From the NCBI GenBank assembly GCA_004555725.1, contig SFHC01000001.1, forward strand, positions 116,817 through 180,816: DNA of 64,000 bases, given 5' to 3'. Below, piece by piece: positions 1 to 7,581 of this stretch. The notes beneath the pieces are model-generated. The model had not been told where the DNA came from. It made no database searches and saw only the letters and a program-made list of their open reading frames with translations. The translations under genes and the position numbers were made by a program. Every line of letters starts with the position of its first letter. Position 1 is the first letter of the stretch. The stretch is from [Eubacterium] saphenum (GTDB lineage: Bacteria > Bacillota > Clostridia > Peptostreptococcales > Anaerovoracaceae).

Positions 1-1
1 G

Positions 2-772
2 CGTGAGAACACAGCTGCATACAGAGGCGTGCAGATGCTCATCAAGAAGATGAAGGGCGAGCCGTATCAGACTGAACTGATTATCCCGCCTAAGGATGAA
101 GTTCCTATTGCTGCTCCGATCACCGATCTGTCCAAGGCGAACATCGCACTGGTTACAACCGGCGGAATTGTTCCGGTAGACAACCCGGACCGTATTCAGT
201 CCGCATCCGCAACAAGATGGGGAAGATACGACATCAGCAAGGACGATCGTCTGGAAGCCGGTGTTTACAAGACCATCCACGCGGGATTCGACCCGGCGGC
301 AGCAAACGCAGATCCAAACGTCATTGTTCCGCTTGACGCGATGCGTAATTACGAGAAAGAAGGAAAGATCGGAAAGCTCCATCCGTACTTCTATTCAACC
401 GTAGGAACAGGAACAACCGAGGCCGAGGCAAGAAGAATGGCCAAGGAAATCATCCCATACCTGCAGGAGGATAATGTCGACGCGATTATCCTCACCTCCA
501 CCTGAGGAACCTGCACACGTTGCGGTGCAACGATGGTAAAAGAGTTTGAGCGCGCAGGATATCCGATCGTACATATGTGCAACCTGATCCCGGTATCCAT
601 GACTGTCGGTGCCAACAAGATTGTACCGACGATCTCCATCCCGTATCCTCTGGGCGACCCTAATACTCCGCCGGAGGAGCAGATGAAGCTGAGAATGCAC
701 AGAGTCGGCGTAGCTCTGGATGCCCTCACTGCTGATGTAAAGGAACAGACTGTATTCAAGGTTCGTTACTAA
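2..772 (+). CDS. grdB: Glycine/sarcosine/betaine reductase component B, selenoprotein subunit (5' partial, UGA = Sec)
   Basis: Substrate-specific subunit of a Stickland-type reductase that takes the amine (glycine, sarcosine or betaine) and passes a carboxymethyl group to selenoprotein A. The coding frame enters from the left edge and runs in frame to TAA at 770-772, interrupted only by TGA at 503-505. The residues around it read ST-U-GTCTRCGATMVKEFE, the conserved UxxC redox motif of the family, so TGA is read as selenocysteine, not stop. A 6-bp hairpin with a GGU loop lies at 518-532, the right place for a bacterial SECIS. About 256 residues are visible of a family that is usually about 430. 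The betaine-type transporter 16 bp downstream suggests betaine as substrate (GrdI type), but the specificity-determining N-terminal part is outside the window. Confidence 0.93.
503..532 (+). promoter_or_regulatory. Selenocysteine UGA codon with bacterial SECIS hairpin
   Basis: TGA 503-505 is followed by CGTTGC (518-523), loop GGT (524-526) and GCAACG (527-532), a perfect 6-bp stem whose loop starts with GG, as bacterial SELB-binding hairpins do. The apex is about 19 nt after the UGA, within the usual range. It lies inside the coding sequence and the reading frame continues through it. Confidence 0.85.
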
Positions 773-788
773 TCGCAGGAGGTGTGAG

Positions 789-2327
789 ATGAAAAATCAA
801 AGGAATCACACCGTTCTGATCTGGTCACTGCTGCTTTCTGCAGTAGTGGCCGGTTGGGCGATTCTGTTTAATAAAAGTTTTGGAAATGTTTCGAATGCGG
901 TGTTCTCGTTTTTAACCACAGACTTCGCATGGCTGTATCTGCTGATCGTACTGTTCTTTGTCGTCTTTGTTGTGGCTATTGCATTCAGCAGATTCGGAAA
1001 AATCAAACTTGGAAGCGATGATTCAGAACCAGAGTACAGTACAGTATCTTGGTTTGCCATGCTGTTCGGATGCGGAATGGGTGTCGGACTGGTTTTCTAC
1101 GGAGTTGCTGAGCCAGTCTCTCACTTCGTCAATCCTCCGGCAGGCTACGGCCTGAAGGCCGGAAGCAATGCAGCTGCGCAGTTTGCAATGAAATCTGCGT
1201 TCATGCACTGGGGCATCGAGCCGTGGGCCGTATATTCTGTGATCGGACTGGCTCTGGCATACTTTATGTTCCGCAAGAACAAGCAGGGTGTTGTTTCCAC
1301 AACTCTGGACCCGCTTCTGGGAGAAGGCCGTCATCAGGGACTGAGAAAAGTCATCGATGTGCTGGCGGTATTTGCGACGCTGGCGGGTGTTGTCACATCC
1401 TTAGGACTCGGAACGCTGCAGATCAACAGTGGTCTGAATTACCTGTTCCATGTTCCGGACGGACTGATGACACAGATCGTTATCATCGTGATCATCACGC
1501 TGATCGTTATCTGGTCTGCGGTATCTGGAATTGATAAGGGAATCAAGATGATTTCCGATGCCAATCTCTATATTGCGCTGGGTATCATGGCCGTGGCATT
1601 TATTGTAGGTCCTAAGGTTGAAATCCTCAACAATTTCACCAATGCTCTGGGCCAGTACCTGAACTATTTTGTCACAGACAGCCTTCATATCGATCCGTAC
1701 GGACAGAACAGCTGGATTGCATCCTGGAGAGTATACTACTGGGCATGGTTTATTGCGTGGGGACCTTTTGTCGGCGTATTCATCGCGCGTATCTCCAAGG
1801 GCAGAACTATCCGTGAGTTCATCATGGGTGTTGTACTCGCTCCGACGCTTGCGTCCCTGGTCTGGTTCAGTATTTTCGGTTCGCTCGGACTGAACCTGGG
1901 CATGAAGGGCAAGCTCACGATGGCGCAGATGAAAGCGATCGCGGCAAAGCCGGAGACAGGACTCTTTGTCGTTCTGAATCAGTATCCGCTTGGATTCATC
2001 ATGTCAATTGTTGCAATCGTCCTGCTCTGCACTTTCTTTATCACGTCCGCGAACTCTGGAACGTTCGTTCTGGCAATGCTGACGTCCAATGGAGACCTGA
2101 ACCCTCCTAACAAGCAGAAAATGCTCTGGGGAGTCCTGCAGGCAGTGACGGCAGTCGGACTTCTGATGGCCGGCGGACTGAAACCGCTGCAGACGATTTC
2201 CATAGCAGCAGCATTCCCGTTTATCTTCATCATGGCAGCCATCTGCGCAGCGCTGATCCGGGCCTTAAAACAGGATCCGTCATGCAGGCTCGCTGAATAT
2301 GCGGAAGCGGCGTCCAGACAGAAGTAA
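789..2327 (+). CDS. BCCT family betaine/carnitine/choline transporter
   Basis: 512-residue membrane protein with the 12-helix pattern of betaine-choline-carnitine transporters, using Na+ or H+ gradients to import quaternary amines. Seen directly: the glycine-rich stretch FGCGMGVGLVFYGVAEP near residues 92-108 (helix 3 substrate region) and the tryptophan-rich segment WAWFIAWGPFVGVFIARISK near residue 318, both family hallmarks. RBS AGGAGGTG lies 5 nt before ATG 789. It follows the reductase selenoprotein by 16 bp, so the two are surely co-transcribed. The most economical reading is that it imports glycine betaine for the reductase, which would release trimethylamine. Substrate is inferred from context; choline or carnitine cannot be excluded. 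Confidence 0.92.
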   Translation: MKNQRNHTVLIWSLLLSAVVAGWAILFNKSFGNVSNAVFSFLTTDFAWLYLLIVLFFVVFVVAIAFSRFGKIKLGSDDSEPEYSTVSWFAMLFGCGMGVGLVFYGVAEPVSHFVNPPAGYGLKAGSNAAAQFAMKSAFMHWGIEPWAVYSVIGLALAYFMFRKNKQGVVSTTLDPLLGEGRHQGLRKVIDVLAVFATLAGVVTSLGLGTLQINSGLNYLFHVPDGLMTQIVIIVIITLIVIWSAVSGIDKGIKMISDANLYIALGIMAVAFIVGPKVEILNNFTNALGQYLNYFVTDSLHIDPYGQNSWIASWRVYYWAWFIAWGPFVGVFIARISKGRTIREFIMGVVLAPTLASLVWFSIFGSLGLNLGMKGKLTMAQMKAIAAKPETGLFVVLNQYPLGFIMSIVAIVLLCTFFITSANSGTFVLAMLTSNGDLNPPNKQKMLWGVLQAVTAVGLLMAGGLKPLQTISIAAAFPFIFIMAAICAALIRALKQDPSCRLAEYAEAASRQK

Positions 2328-2506
2328 ACAGAAGTCCAGAAGAGATTCTGCTGTACACCGTTCTGGTGTTGACAAAGAGCAGAAATCAAGGAGTATTCTT
2401 GCCGGGTAAACTTTGTCCGGCGACAATAAAATACAAAAAAATTTGCGTTTAATAAACAAGATTGATAAATGTTAAACGTAATCCGAAAAAGGTTATCAAA
2501 TCTCAG

Positions 2507-2535
2507 TTGCTAACAAAATTAATTTATTGTATATT
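2507..2535 (+). promoter_or_regulatory. Promoter for grdC-grdD
   Basis: TTGCTA (2507-2512), a 17-bp spacer and TATATT (2530-2535), in an AT-rich stretch 160 bp before grdC. It would start a leader of about 150 nt, suggesting grdCD can be transcribed apart from the upstream reductase-transporter genes. Confidence 0.6.
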
Positions 2536-2540
2536 TAGAA

Positions 2541-2694
2541 TTATGAAGGAGAGCTGGAAATAGTGCTGAAGATCCGGCTCTCCAATGTGCTGTAAATGTA
2601 CGGGAAACGGCGTTCTCTGCGGCTGTTCCCGGTCAAGTGAACGAAATTTTCAATCAAACATGCAGAGGAATTGCTCTGCAGAGGAGGATATTCA
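2541..2694 (+). promoter_or_regulatory. 5' leader of grdC with three hairpins, last one abutting the RBS
   Basis: The leader holds GGAGAGC...GCTCTCC (about 2550-2585), an imperfect GGGAAACGGC...GCGGCTGTTCCC hairpin (about 2600-2632), and a perfect 7-bp stem TGCAGAG/CTCTGCA (2661-2680) that ends exactly at the ribosome binding site GAGGAGG (2681-2687). No known riboswitch consensus was recognised. Function could be mRNA stability or translation control. Confidence 0.45.
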
Positions 2695-4242
2695 ATGAAC
2701 AGTGTTATTTTAGGCTCCAGCTATGTGCTGGCGCATACGCCTGATATGGTCATTCACAATGGTACAACGCAGACAACAGAGAGAATCGTCAATCCGGACG
2801 GTGACTATCTGAAGGAGCTGCCAAAGCACATCCGCACTTACGATGAGGCAGTGAATTACTGGCCAAACCAGGTTTACATCGGAAATGCGACACCGGAAGA
2901 GCTGGAGGAAGTCAAGTTCCCGTTCTATGACAAGCCGTTTGAGAACCCGTCCCGCTACGGTAAGTTCGGCGAGATCATGCCGGAAGATGAGTTCACTGTT
3001 CTGATGCAGGTCTGCGATGTGTTTGAGGTCGTCAAGCTGGATAAGGATTTTGTCGCTGCGACAAAGGATAAACTGGCCAAGGATCCGATCATTGACGATG
3101 CAATCATGGAGCGCGTTGAAGAGGGATTTGATATCGCTGAGATTCAGGGATATGTAGATAATAAGGAAGCAGAAGGACTGTACATCGATAACAAGCTGGT
3201 CGGCTGCGTAAAGCAGGCGCACGACATCGATGTCAACCTCTCCGCTGAGGTTATGCATGAGAACCTTGCTGAAAAAGCGTCCAGCGTTCTGTCTCTGCTT
3301 TATGCAGTAAGAAACGCAGGAATTAAGAAGGAAGACGTAGAGTATGTCATCAACTGCTCTGAGGAAGCCTGCGGAGACATGAACCAGAGAGGCGGCGGAA
3401 ACTTTGCCAAGGCTGAGGCAGAAATTGCAGGCCTGGTTAACGCAACAGGATCCGATGCAAGAGGATTCTGCGCAGGACCGACACACGCCCTGATCGAGGC
3501 TGCTTCCCTGGTTAAGGCAGGCGCATTCAAGTGCGTACTGGTTACCGGAGGCGGATGCACAGCAAAGCTTGGTATGAACGGAAAGAACCACGTCGAGAAG
3601 GATATGCCGGTGCTGGAGGACTGCCTCGGCGGATTCACCATCGTTATCAGTGAGAATGACGGTGTACATCCGGAGATCAACCTGGACATTCTGGGCCGTC
3701 ACACAGTAGGAACAGGTTCCGCTCCGCAGCACGTTATCGGCAGCCTGGTTGCTGATCCTCTGGAGAGAGCAGGACTGAAGATCACAGACATCGATATTTT
3801 CTCGCCGGAAATGCAGAACCCGGATATCACCAAGCCGGCAGGAGCAGGAGATGTTCCGATGGCAAACTATAAGATGATCGGAGCTCTCGCTGTTAAGCGC
3901 GGAGATATCGAGAGAAAGCAGCTCGCACAGTTCACAAAGGAACATGGACTGGTAGGATGGGCGCCAACACAGGGTCACATTCCGTCCGGAGTTCCTTCTA
4001 TCGGACCTGGATGCGACGCGATCATGGACGGAAAGATCAACCGCCTGATGATCATCGGAAAGGGATCCCTGTTCCTCGGAAGAATGACGAACCTGTTCGA
4101 TGGTGTTTCCTTTGTCATCAATGGAAACACAGCAGAATCCGCACAGGAAGAGAGCGGCGTATCTCAGGAAGAAGTTAAGAGCCTGATCGCAGAAGCGATG
4201 AAGAATTTTGCGGAATCTCTCATGAACGGGGAGGAGAAGTAA
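2695..4242 (+). CDS. grdC: Glycine/sarcosine/betaine reductase component C, beta subunit
   Basis: 515-residue GrdC, part of the component C complex shared by the glycine, sarcosine and betaine reductases. It takes the carboxymethyl-selenoether on protein A to an acetyl thioester and releases acetyl phosphate. The protein starts MNSVILGSSYVLAHTPDMV and shows the thiolase/FabH-like fold signals of the family: NCSEEACGDMNQRGGGNFAK near residue 220 and the Cys-containing FCAGPTHALIEAA near 258. ATG 2695 was chosen over the upstream in-frame start at 2671 because GAGGAGG sits 7 nt before it and because the RBS hairpin would otherwise lie in the coding region. grdD follows after 1 bp. Confidence 0.95.
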   Translation: MNSVILGSSYVLAHTPDMVIHNGTTQTTERIVNPDGDYLKELPKHIRTYDEAVNYWPNQVYIGNATPEELEEVKFPFYDKPFENPSRYGKFGEIMPEDEFTVLMQVCDVFEVVKLDKDFVAATKDKLAKDPIIDDAIMERVEEGFDIAEIQGYVDNKEAEGLYIDNKLVGCVKQAHDIDVNLSAEVMHENLAEKASSVLSLLYAVRNAGIKKEDVEYVINCSEEACGDMNQRGGGNFAKAEAEIAGLVNATGSDARGFCAGPTHALIEAASLVKAGAFKCVLVTGGGCTAKLGMNGKNHVEKDMPVLEDCLGGFTIVISENDGVHPEINLDILGRHTVGTGSAPQHVIGSLVADPLERAGLKITDIDIFSPEMQNPDITKPAGAGDVPMANYKMIGALAVKRGDIERKQLAQFTKEHGLVGWAPTQGHIPSGVPSIGPGCDAIMDGKINRLMIIGKGSLFLGRMTNLFDGVSFVINGNTAESAQEESGVSQEEVKSLIAEAMKNFAESLMNGEEK

Positions 4243-4243
4243 A

Positions 4244-5395
4244 ATGGCAGACAAGATCAATAAAATGATTGCAGACACGTTTCTGCAGATCGCGGACGGT
4301 CTGGAAACAGGCAGTTTCGCGAAAAAACCGAAAATAGCGCTGACCGGAATGGGAAGCGAACACGGCGAGGAGAACGCCATGAAGGCAGCAGTCGCTGCAG
4401 CAAAAGAGGGCGTTGATGTTTATTACATCGGTTCGCTGGAGCATGAGGGCGTAACGACAGTTTCTGTTCCTGATGATGAAGCAGGCCATAAGAAAATGGA
4501 AGAGCTTCTTCAGAGCGGAGAAGTTGACGGTGCAGTAACTATGCACTACCCGTTCCCGATCGGTGTTTCCACTGTCGGAAGAGCGGTAACGCCTTCCTTT
4601 GGAAAAGAAATGTATATCGCAAATACGACCGGAACATCCAGCACAGACCGTGTTCAGGGCATGATCCGCAATGCGATTTACGGCATCATCACCGCCAAGA
4701 CCTGCGGCTGCAGTGATCCGACAGTCGGAATCCTGAACGTAGACGGCGCAAGACAGACAGAGATGGCGCTGAAAGAACTGGATGAGAACGGCTACCACAT
4801 TTCCTTTGCAGAGTCATCCCGTGCAGACGGCGGCTGTGTCATGAGAGGAAACGATGTGCTCCGCGGAACACCGGACATCATGGTTACGGATTCTCTGACC
4901 GGAAACATCCTGATTAAGATGCTTTCTTCCTATACTACAGGCGGAAGCTATGAAGCGATGGGATATGGCTATGGACCGGGAATCGGTGACGGCTACGATC
5001 AGCTGGTTCTGATCATCTCCAGAGCGTCCGGAGCTCCGCTGATCAAGGGAGCGCTGACGTTTGCCGGCGAACTGGTAAGAGGAAACGTGTTCGAGGTTGC
5101 CAAGAAGGAGTTTGAAGCCGTACGCAAAGCCGGTTTTGATGAAATCCTGGAGAAATACAAACAGCAGCCGAAGGAAGCAGCAGAAGAGAAGGTTGAGATG
5201 CCTCCAAAAGAAATTGTCACTTCTCAGGTTCAGGGAATTGAAATTATGGATCTGGATGACGCTGTTCAGCTTCTGTGGAAGAATAAGATTTACGCGGAGA
5301 GCGGAATGGGCTGCACAGGTCCGGTAATCCGTATTTCCGACGCTAATCTGGAAAAAGCAAAGGAAATCCTGGAAAAGGGCGGATATATCAGTTAA
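4244..5395 (+). CDS. grdD: Glycine/sarcosine/betaine reductase component C, alpha subunit
   Basis: 383-residue GrdD, partner of GrdC in the acetyl-phosphate-forming component C. It resembles PlsX/phosphotransacetylase-like acyl-phosphate enzymes: IALTGMGSEHGEENAMKAA near residue 26, a long Gly-rich GYGPGIGDGYDQLV near 243, and a C-terminal extension ending ESGMGCTGPVIRISDANL that is typical of GrdD. RBS GGGAGGAG is inside the end of grdC, so the two are translationally close. A strong terminator follows 47 bp after the stop, ending the reductase operon. Component A (grdA) and thioredoxin genes are not in the window. Confidence 0.94.
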   Translation: MADKINKMIADTFLQIADGLETGSFAKKPKIALTGMGSEHGEENAMKAAVAAAKEGVDVYYIGSLEHEGVTTVSVPDDEAGHKKMEELLQSGEVDGAVTMHYPFPIGVSTVGRAVTPSFGKEMYIANTTGTSSTDRVQGMIRNAIYGIITAKTCGCSDPTVGILNVDGARQTEMALKELDENGYHISFAESSRADGGCVMRGNDVLRGTPDIMVTDSLTGNILIKMLSSYTTGGSYEAMGYGYGPGIGDGYDQLVLIISRASGAPLIKGALTFAGELVRGNVFEVAKKEFEAVRKAGFDEILEKYKQQPKEAAEEKVEMPPKEIVTSQVQGIEIMDLDDAVQLLWKNKIYAESGMGCTGPVIRISDANLEKAKEILEKGGYIS

Positions 5396-5441
5396 TCCAT
5401 CGGCTGATTCTATCCATTCATTAACCTAAATACGCACACAT

Positions 5442-5500
5442 AAAACCGCTGCATCAGAATGCAGGTCGACGATCTGACCGTTCTGATCAGCGGTTTTTTC
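5442..5500 (+). terminator. Rho-independent terminator after grdD
   Basis: AAAACCGCTG-ATCAGAA pairs with TTCTGAT-CAGCGGTTTT (arms about 5442-5459 and 5481-5497), with a small inner hairpin and a T-run at the 3' end. Confidence 0.85.
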
Positions 5501-5615
5501 ATGGTGTCTGTAATTATATTTACCCGCACAGAGGATTTGTCCGAGAAAAAGCCGTCAGCCGGCAATGCGGGCTGGATCTCCTTACACCGTTTGACTTTTG
5601 TCTGCGCCGGCTGTG

Positions 5616-5687
5616 TTACAGCAGGCCGACGGCCATAAGTATAAACATAATTGCGATCTGTGTGATCAGACTTCCAGTGTGCATCAT
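5616..5687 (-). pseudogene. Small membrane ORF, possible 5' remnant of an auxin-efflux-carrier-type transporter
   Basis: ATG at 5687 preceded by GGAGGG opens a 23-residue, almost fully hydrophobic frame (MMHTGSLITQIAIMFILMAV then GLL, stop). This is the length and style of the first helix of AEC-family permeases, which then normally continue with a Lys/Tyr-rich loop. After the stop, another frame reads TKVKRCKEIQPALP, faintly like the next loop of that family. The best guess is a decayed gene start. The alternative is a genuine small hydrophobic peptide. Confidence 0.35.
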
Positions 5688-5953
5688 TACGCCCTCCATA
5701 TAAATATGCTAGGATTTATTATAATATAGAATATAGTTGTAAACAACAAAAACGTTGCATGATATATGTTTACTGTAAATAAAATGGTAAGCTTGCGTCA
5801 GAAGCAGATTTCTGACAGCTGAGCCGTATCTTCATCATTCAGGATGCCGGTTGTTTTTATTCATTTCTTCCGTGAATGATGTGTGTGCCCGGAAGAAGGA
5901 GAGATGGAAGGTATAGGTTTTCTGTATAGATCTGGAGGGAGGACAAAGAAAGA

Positions 5954-6088
5954 ATGGATCAAGATGTTAACGGCATTGCTGAATATACCGGTTATTATGA
6001 TAATAACAATATTGATGGTGTATTTAACATTTTGAAAATATTGGGAGACGCCATACTAGAACATAGTACAGTGAAAAACGTGTGTTGA
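5954..6088 (+). CDS. Hypothetical 44-residue ORF
   Basis: ATG 5954 is preceded by GGAGGGAGGAC at a reasonable spacing and encodes an acidic, Asn-rich peptide (starting MDQDVNGIAEYTGYYDNNN, ending HSTVKNVC). No family was recognised and no membrane or signal segment is seen. The strong RBS is the main support; codon use is AT-rich compared with neighbours, so it may be a relic. Confidence 0.3.
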   Translation: MDQDVNGIAEYTGYYDNNNIDGVFNILKILGDAILEHSTVKNVC

Positions 6089-6300
6089 AGAATTTACAAT
6101 GCGTATAGACATAATAATATATGTAAATTTATAGTTTTCAGAAGTTTAAAAAGATGAACGGTTTTTTCGTATCTTACATTCGTATGAATAAATAGTAGAG
6201 TGTTAATCTATAGATAAACACAATGATAGGTAATAAATTTCTGTTTGTGAAGATAATGTGAAGGGCGTGTAAAGAATAGATTGTATCTATGTGTATGCAT

Positions 6301-6336
6301 AAAAAAGACCGGGCAGAAAAAATCTGCCCGGCCATA
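6301..6336 (-). terminator. Terminator of crt
   Basis: On the minus strand CCGGGCAGA and TCTGCCCGG form a 9-bp stem followed by TCTTTTTT, 20 bp after the crt stop. Confidence 0.85.
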
Positions 6337-6356
6337 GAGAAATAAAGAGGAGAAAG

Positions 6357-7136
6357 CTATTTGTTCTTAAAAACAGGATCACGTTTCTCAACAAACGCAG
6401 TCATACCTTCTGTCTTGTCTTCGGATGCAAAGCACTGTGTCATTGCCTCAATCTCAAAGCGGCTTCCTGTATTCAGGTCTGTATCAAGGCCGGCGTTGAT
6501 TGCTGCCTTGGCCTGACGTACAGCGATCGGAGCCTTGGAGCTGATCGTATGAGCCAGTTTTTCGGCTGCAGGCATGAGTTCTTCTGGAGCGACAACTTTT
6601 TGAACCAGTCCAATGCGGTATGCCTCATCAGCGCGGATGTTGGTTGCGGAGAGAATGATGTATTTTGCCATTCCCTTTCCGACCAGACGCGCGAGACGCT
6701 GTGTTCCTCCGAATCCCGGGATGATTCCCAGGCCGACTTCCGGCTGGCCGAAAACAGCTTTTTCAGAGGCCAGGCGGATGTCGCAGGCCATGGACAGCTC
6801 GCATCCGCCGCCCAGTGCAAATCCGTTGACTGCTGCAATGAATACCTTTGGCATGTGATCGATGGTGTTCATAACCTTATGGCCGCGCTCTGTGTACGCA
6901 TGTCCTTCGTTGGTCGTCGCATCTTTCATTTCTACGATGTCGGCGCCGGCTACAAATGCGCGTCCGGCTCCTGTAACGATGACAACGTTGATGCTGTCGT
7001 CCGGAGCGATATCTTCATCCAGACATTTCTGGATTTCCTTCAGTACTTCCGTGTTCAGCGCGTTCAGTGCCTTAGGGCGATTGATGGTGAGATATCCGAT
7101 GCCATCCTTTACTTCATAGGTGATGTTCTCGTACAT
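6357..7136 (-). CDS. crt: 3-hydroxybutyryl-CoA dehydratase (crotonase)
   Basis: 259-residue enoyl-CoA hydratase/isomerase family enzyme that dehydrates 3-hydroxybutyryl-CoA to crotonyl-CoA in butyrate formation. Visible hallmarks: the CoA/oxyanion segment RAFVAGADIVEM, the catalytic-loop stretch ALGGGCELSMACDIRLAS and the Glu-containing GQPEVGLGIIPGFGGTQRL. The frame could start at a TTG six bases upstream, but ATG 7136 has AAGGAGA at better spacing. It is transcribed away from hbd-bcd-cat-etfBA-thl, unlike the common crt-bcd-etfBA-hbd order. A 17-bp-spaced promoter and a Rex-like operator lie just upstream, pointing to NADH/NAD+ control. Confidence 0.95.
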   Translation of the reverse strand: MYENITYEVKDGIGYLTINRPKALNALNTEVLKEIQKCLDEDIAPDDSINVVIVTGAGRAFVAGADIVEMKDATTNEGHAYTERGHKVMNTIDHMPKVFIAAVNGFALGGGCELSMACDIRLASEKAVFGQPEVGLGIIPGFGGTQRLARLVGKGMAKYIILSATNIRADEAYRIGLVQKVVAPEELMPAAEKLAHTISSKAPIAVRQAKAAINAGLDTDLNTGSRFEIEAMTQCFASEDKTEGMTAFVEKRDPVFKNK

Positions 7137-7167
7137 CTTCAATGTCTCCTTTCCGTATATGCAATGT

Positions 7168-7185
7168 TTGTTACATTGTTAACAA
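7168..7185. promoter_or_regulatory. Rex-like operator in the crt leader
   Basis: TTGTTACATTGTTAACAA differs at one base from the clostridial Rex consensus TTGTTAA-N4-TTAACAA. It sits just downstream of the crt -10 hexamer, where a bound redox repressor would block transcription when NADH/NAD+ is low. Confidence 0.75.
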
Positions 7186-7198
7186 AACTCCTAAAGCT

Positions 7199-7227
7199 AT
7201 CATATATGAAAATAGAGAATATTGCAA
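7199..7227 (-). promoter_or_regulatory. crt promoter
   Basis: On the minus strand TTGCAA (7222-7227), a 17-bp spacer and TATGAT (7199-7204). The transcription start would fall at about 7192, just before the Rex-like site. Confidence 0.75.
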
Positions 7228-7307
7228 TTGTATCTTGAAGACTTTTTAAAAAATATATTAGGCGCAAGTTTCGCTTTTAAAAATTTTCAGATTTTGAAAT
7301 TTGATAC

Positions 7308-7336
7308 TTGTTAAAGGAATATCAATGTGCTATACT
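7308..7336 (+). promoter_or_regulatory. hbd operon promoter overlapped by a second Rex-like site
   Basis: TTGTTA (7308-7313), 17 bp and TATACT (7331-7336). The -35 hexamer is also the first half of TTGTTAA-AGGA-ATATCAA (7308-7325), which matches the Rex consensus with two mismatches. A bound repressor would cover the -35 box. Confidence 0.65.
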
Positions 7337-7342
7337 AGGGCC

Positions 7343-7525
7343 AAGAGATGAGATGAGAGTCCGCAAGGTTGAACGCACTATGCCGGAGGAACTGATCGGG
7401 AGATTGCAGTACCGGGTGAATTGAAAGAGCAGATAACCTTGGGTTCCTCGTTCCGGATCTCAGACTGATGCTAAGAGATCCAGAGAGTCGGGGACAGAGG
7501 TTCCTTGCAAGAACGGTCTCATTGC
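7343..7525 (+). ncRNA. Structured RNA of unknown class (hbd leader or 6S-like RNA)
   Basis: About 180 nt starting at the expected transcription start. Long-range pairings seen: ATGAGA 7353-7358 with TCTCAT 7517-7522; GCAAGG 7363-7368 with CCTTGC 7503-7508; AGGAAC 7387-7392 with GTTCCT 7443-7448; CCGG 7383-7386 with CCGG 7453-7456; and an independent hairpin GGATCTC/GAGATCC (7455-7481). A closing stem, a central open region with a 3'-side hairpin and an apical stem resemble 6S RNA in outline. No riboswitch consensus was recognised, and no terminator is seen before hbd, so it may be a cis-acting leader. Confidence 0.5.
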
Positions 7526-7581
7526 TATGAAGATAACGTATATCATTTTAGTTCTGTGGAAGTTTTATTAGGAGGATTATC

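Larger units (their letters stand above)
5396..6356. other. Long gap between grdD and crt with two tiny reading frames
   Basis: About 960 bp without a full-size gene. It contains the grdD terminator, a 23-codon membrane-type frame on the minus strand (5616-5687), a 44-codon frame with a strong RBS on the plus strand (5954-6088), and the crt terminator. The section 6089-6300 is AT-rich and nothing else could be recognised in it. The low coding density and AT richness suggest a decayed region. Confidence 0.6.

Noticed and set aside
503..772. Frameshift or nonsense mutation in the reductase gene
   Set aside because: The frame continues unchanged after TGA, and the codon sits exactly at the Sec position with a SECIS-like hairpin.
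2710..4380. 556-codon open frame on the minus strand opposite grdC
   Set aside because: Cys/Ser/Arg-rich low-complexity translation with no RBS; it is the antisense shadow of grdC.
7343..7525. Glycine riboswitch or T-box ahead of hbd (GGACAGAG is present)
   Set aside because: The other conserved glycine-aptamer segments are missing, and there is no T-box AGGGTGG-type element.
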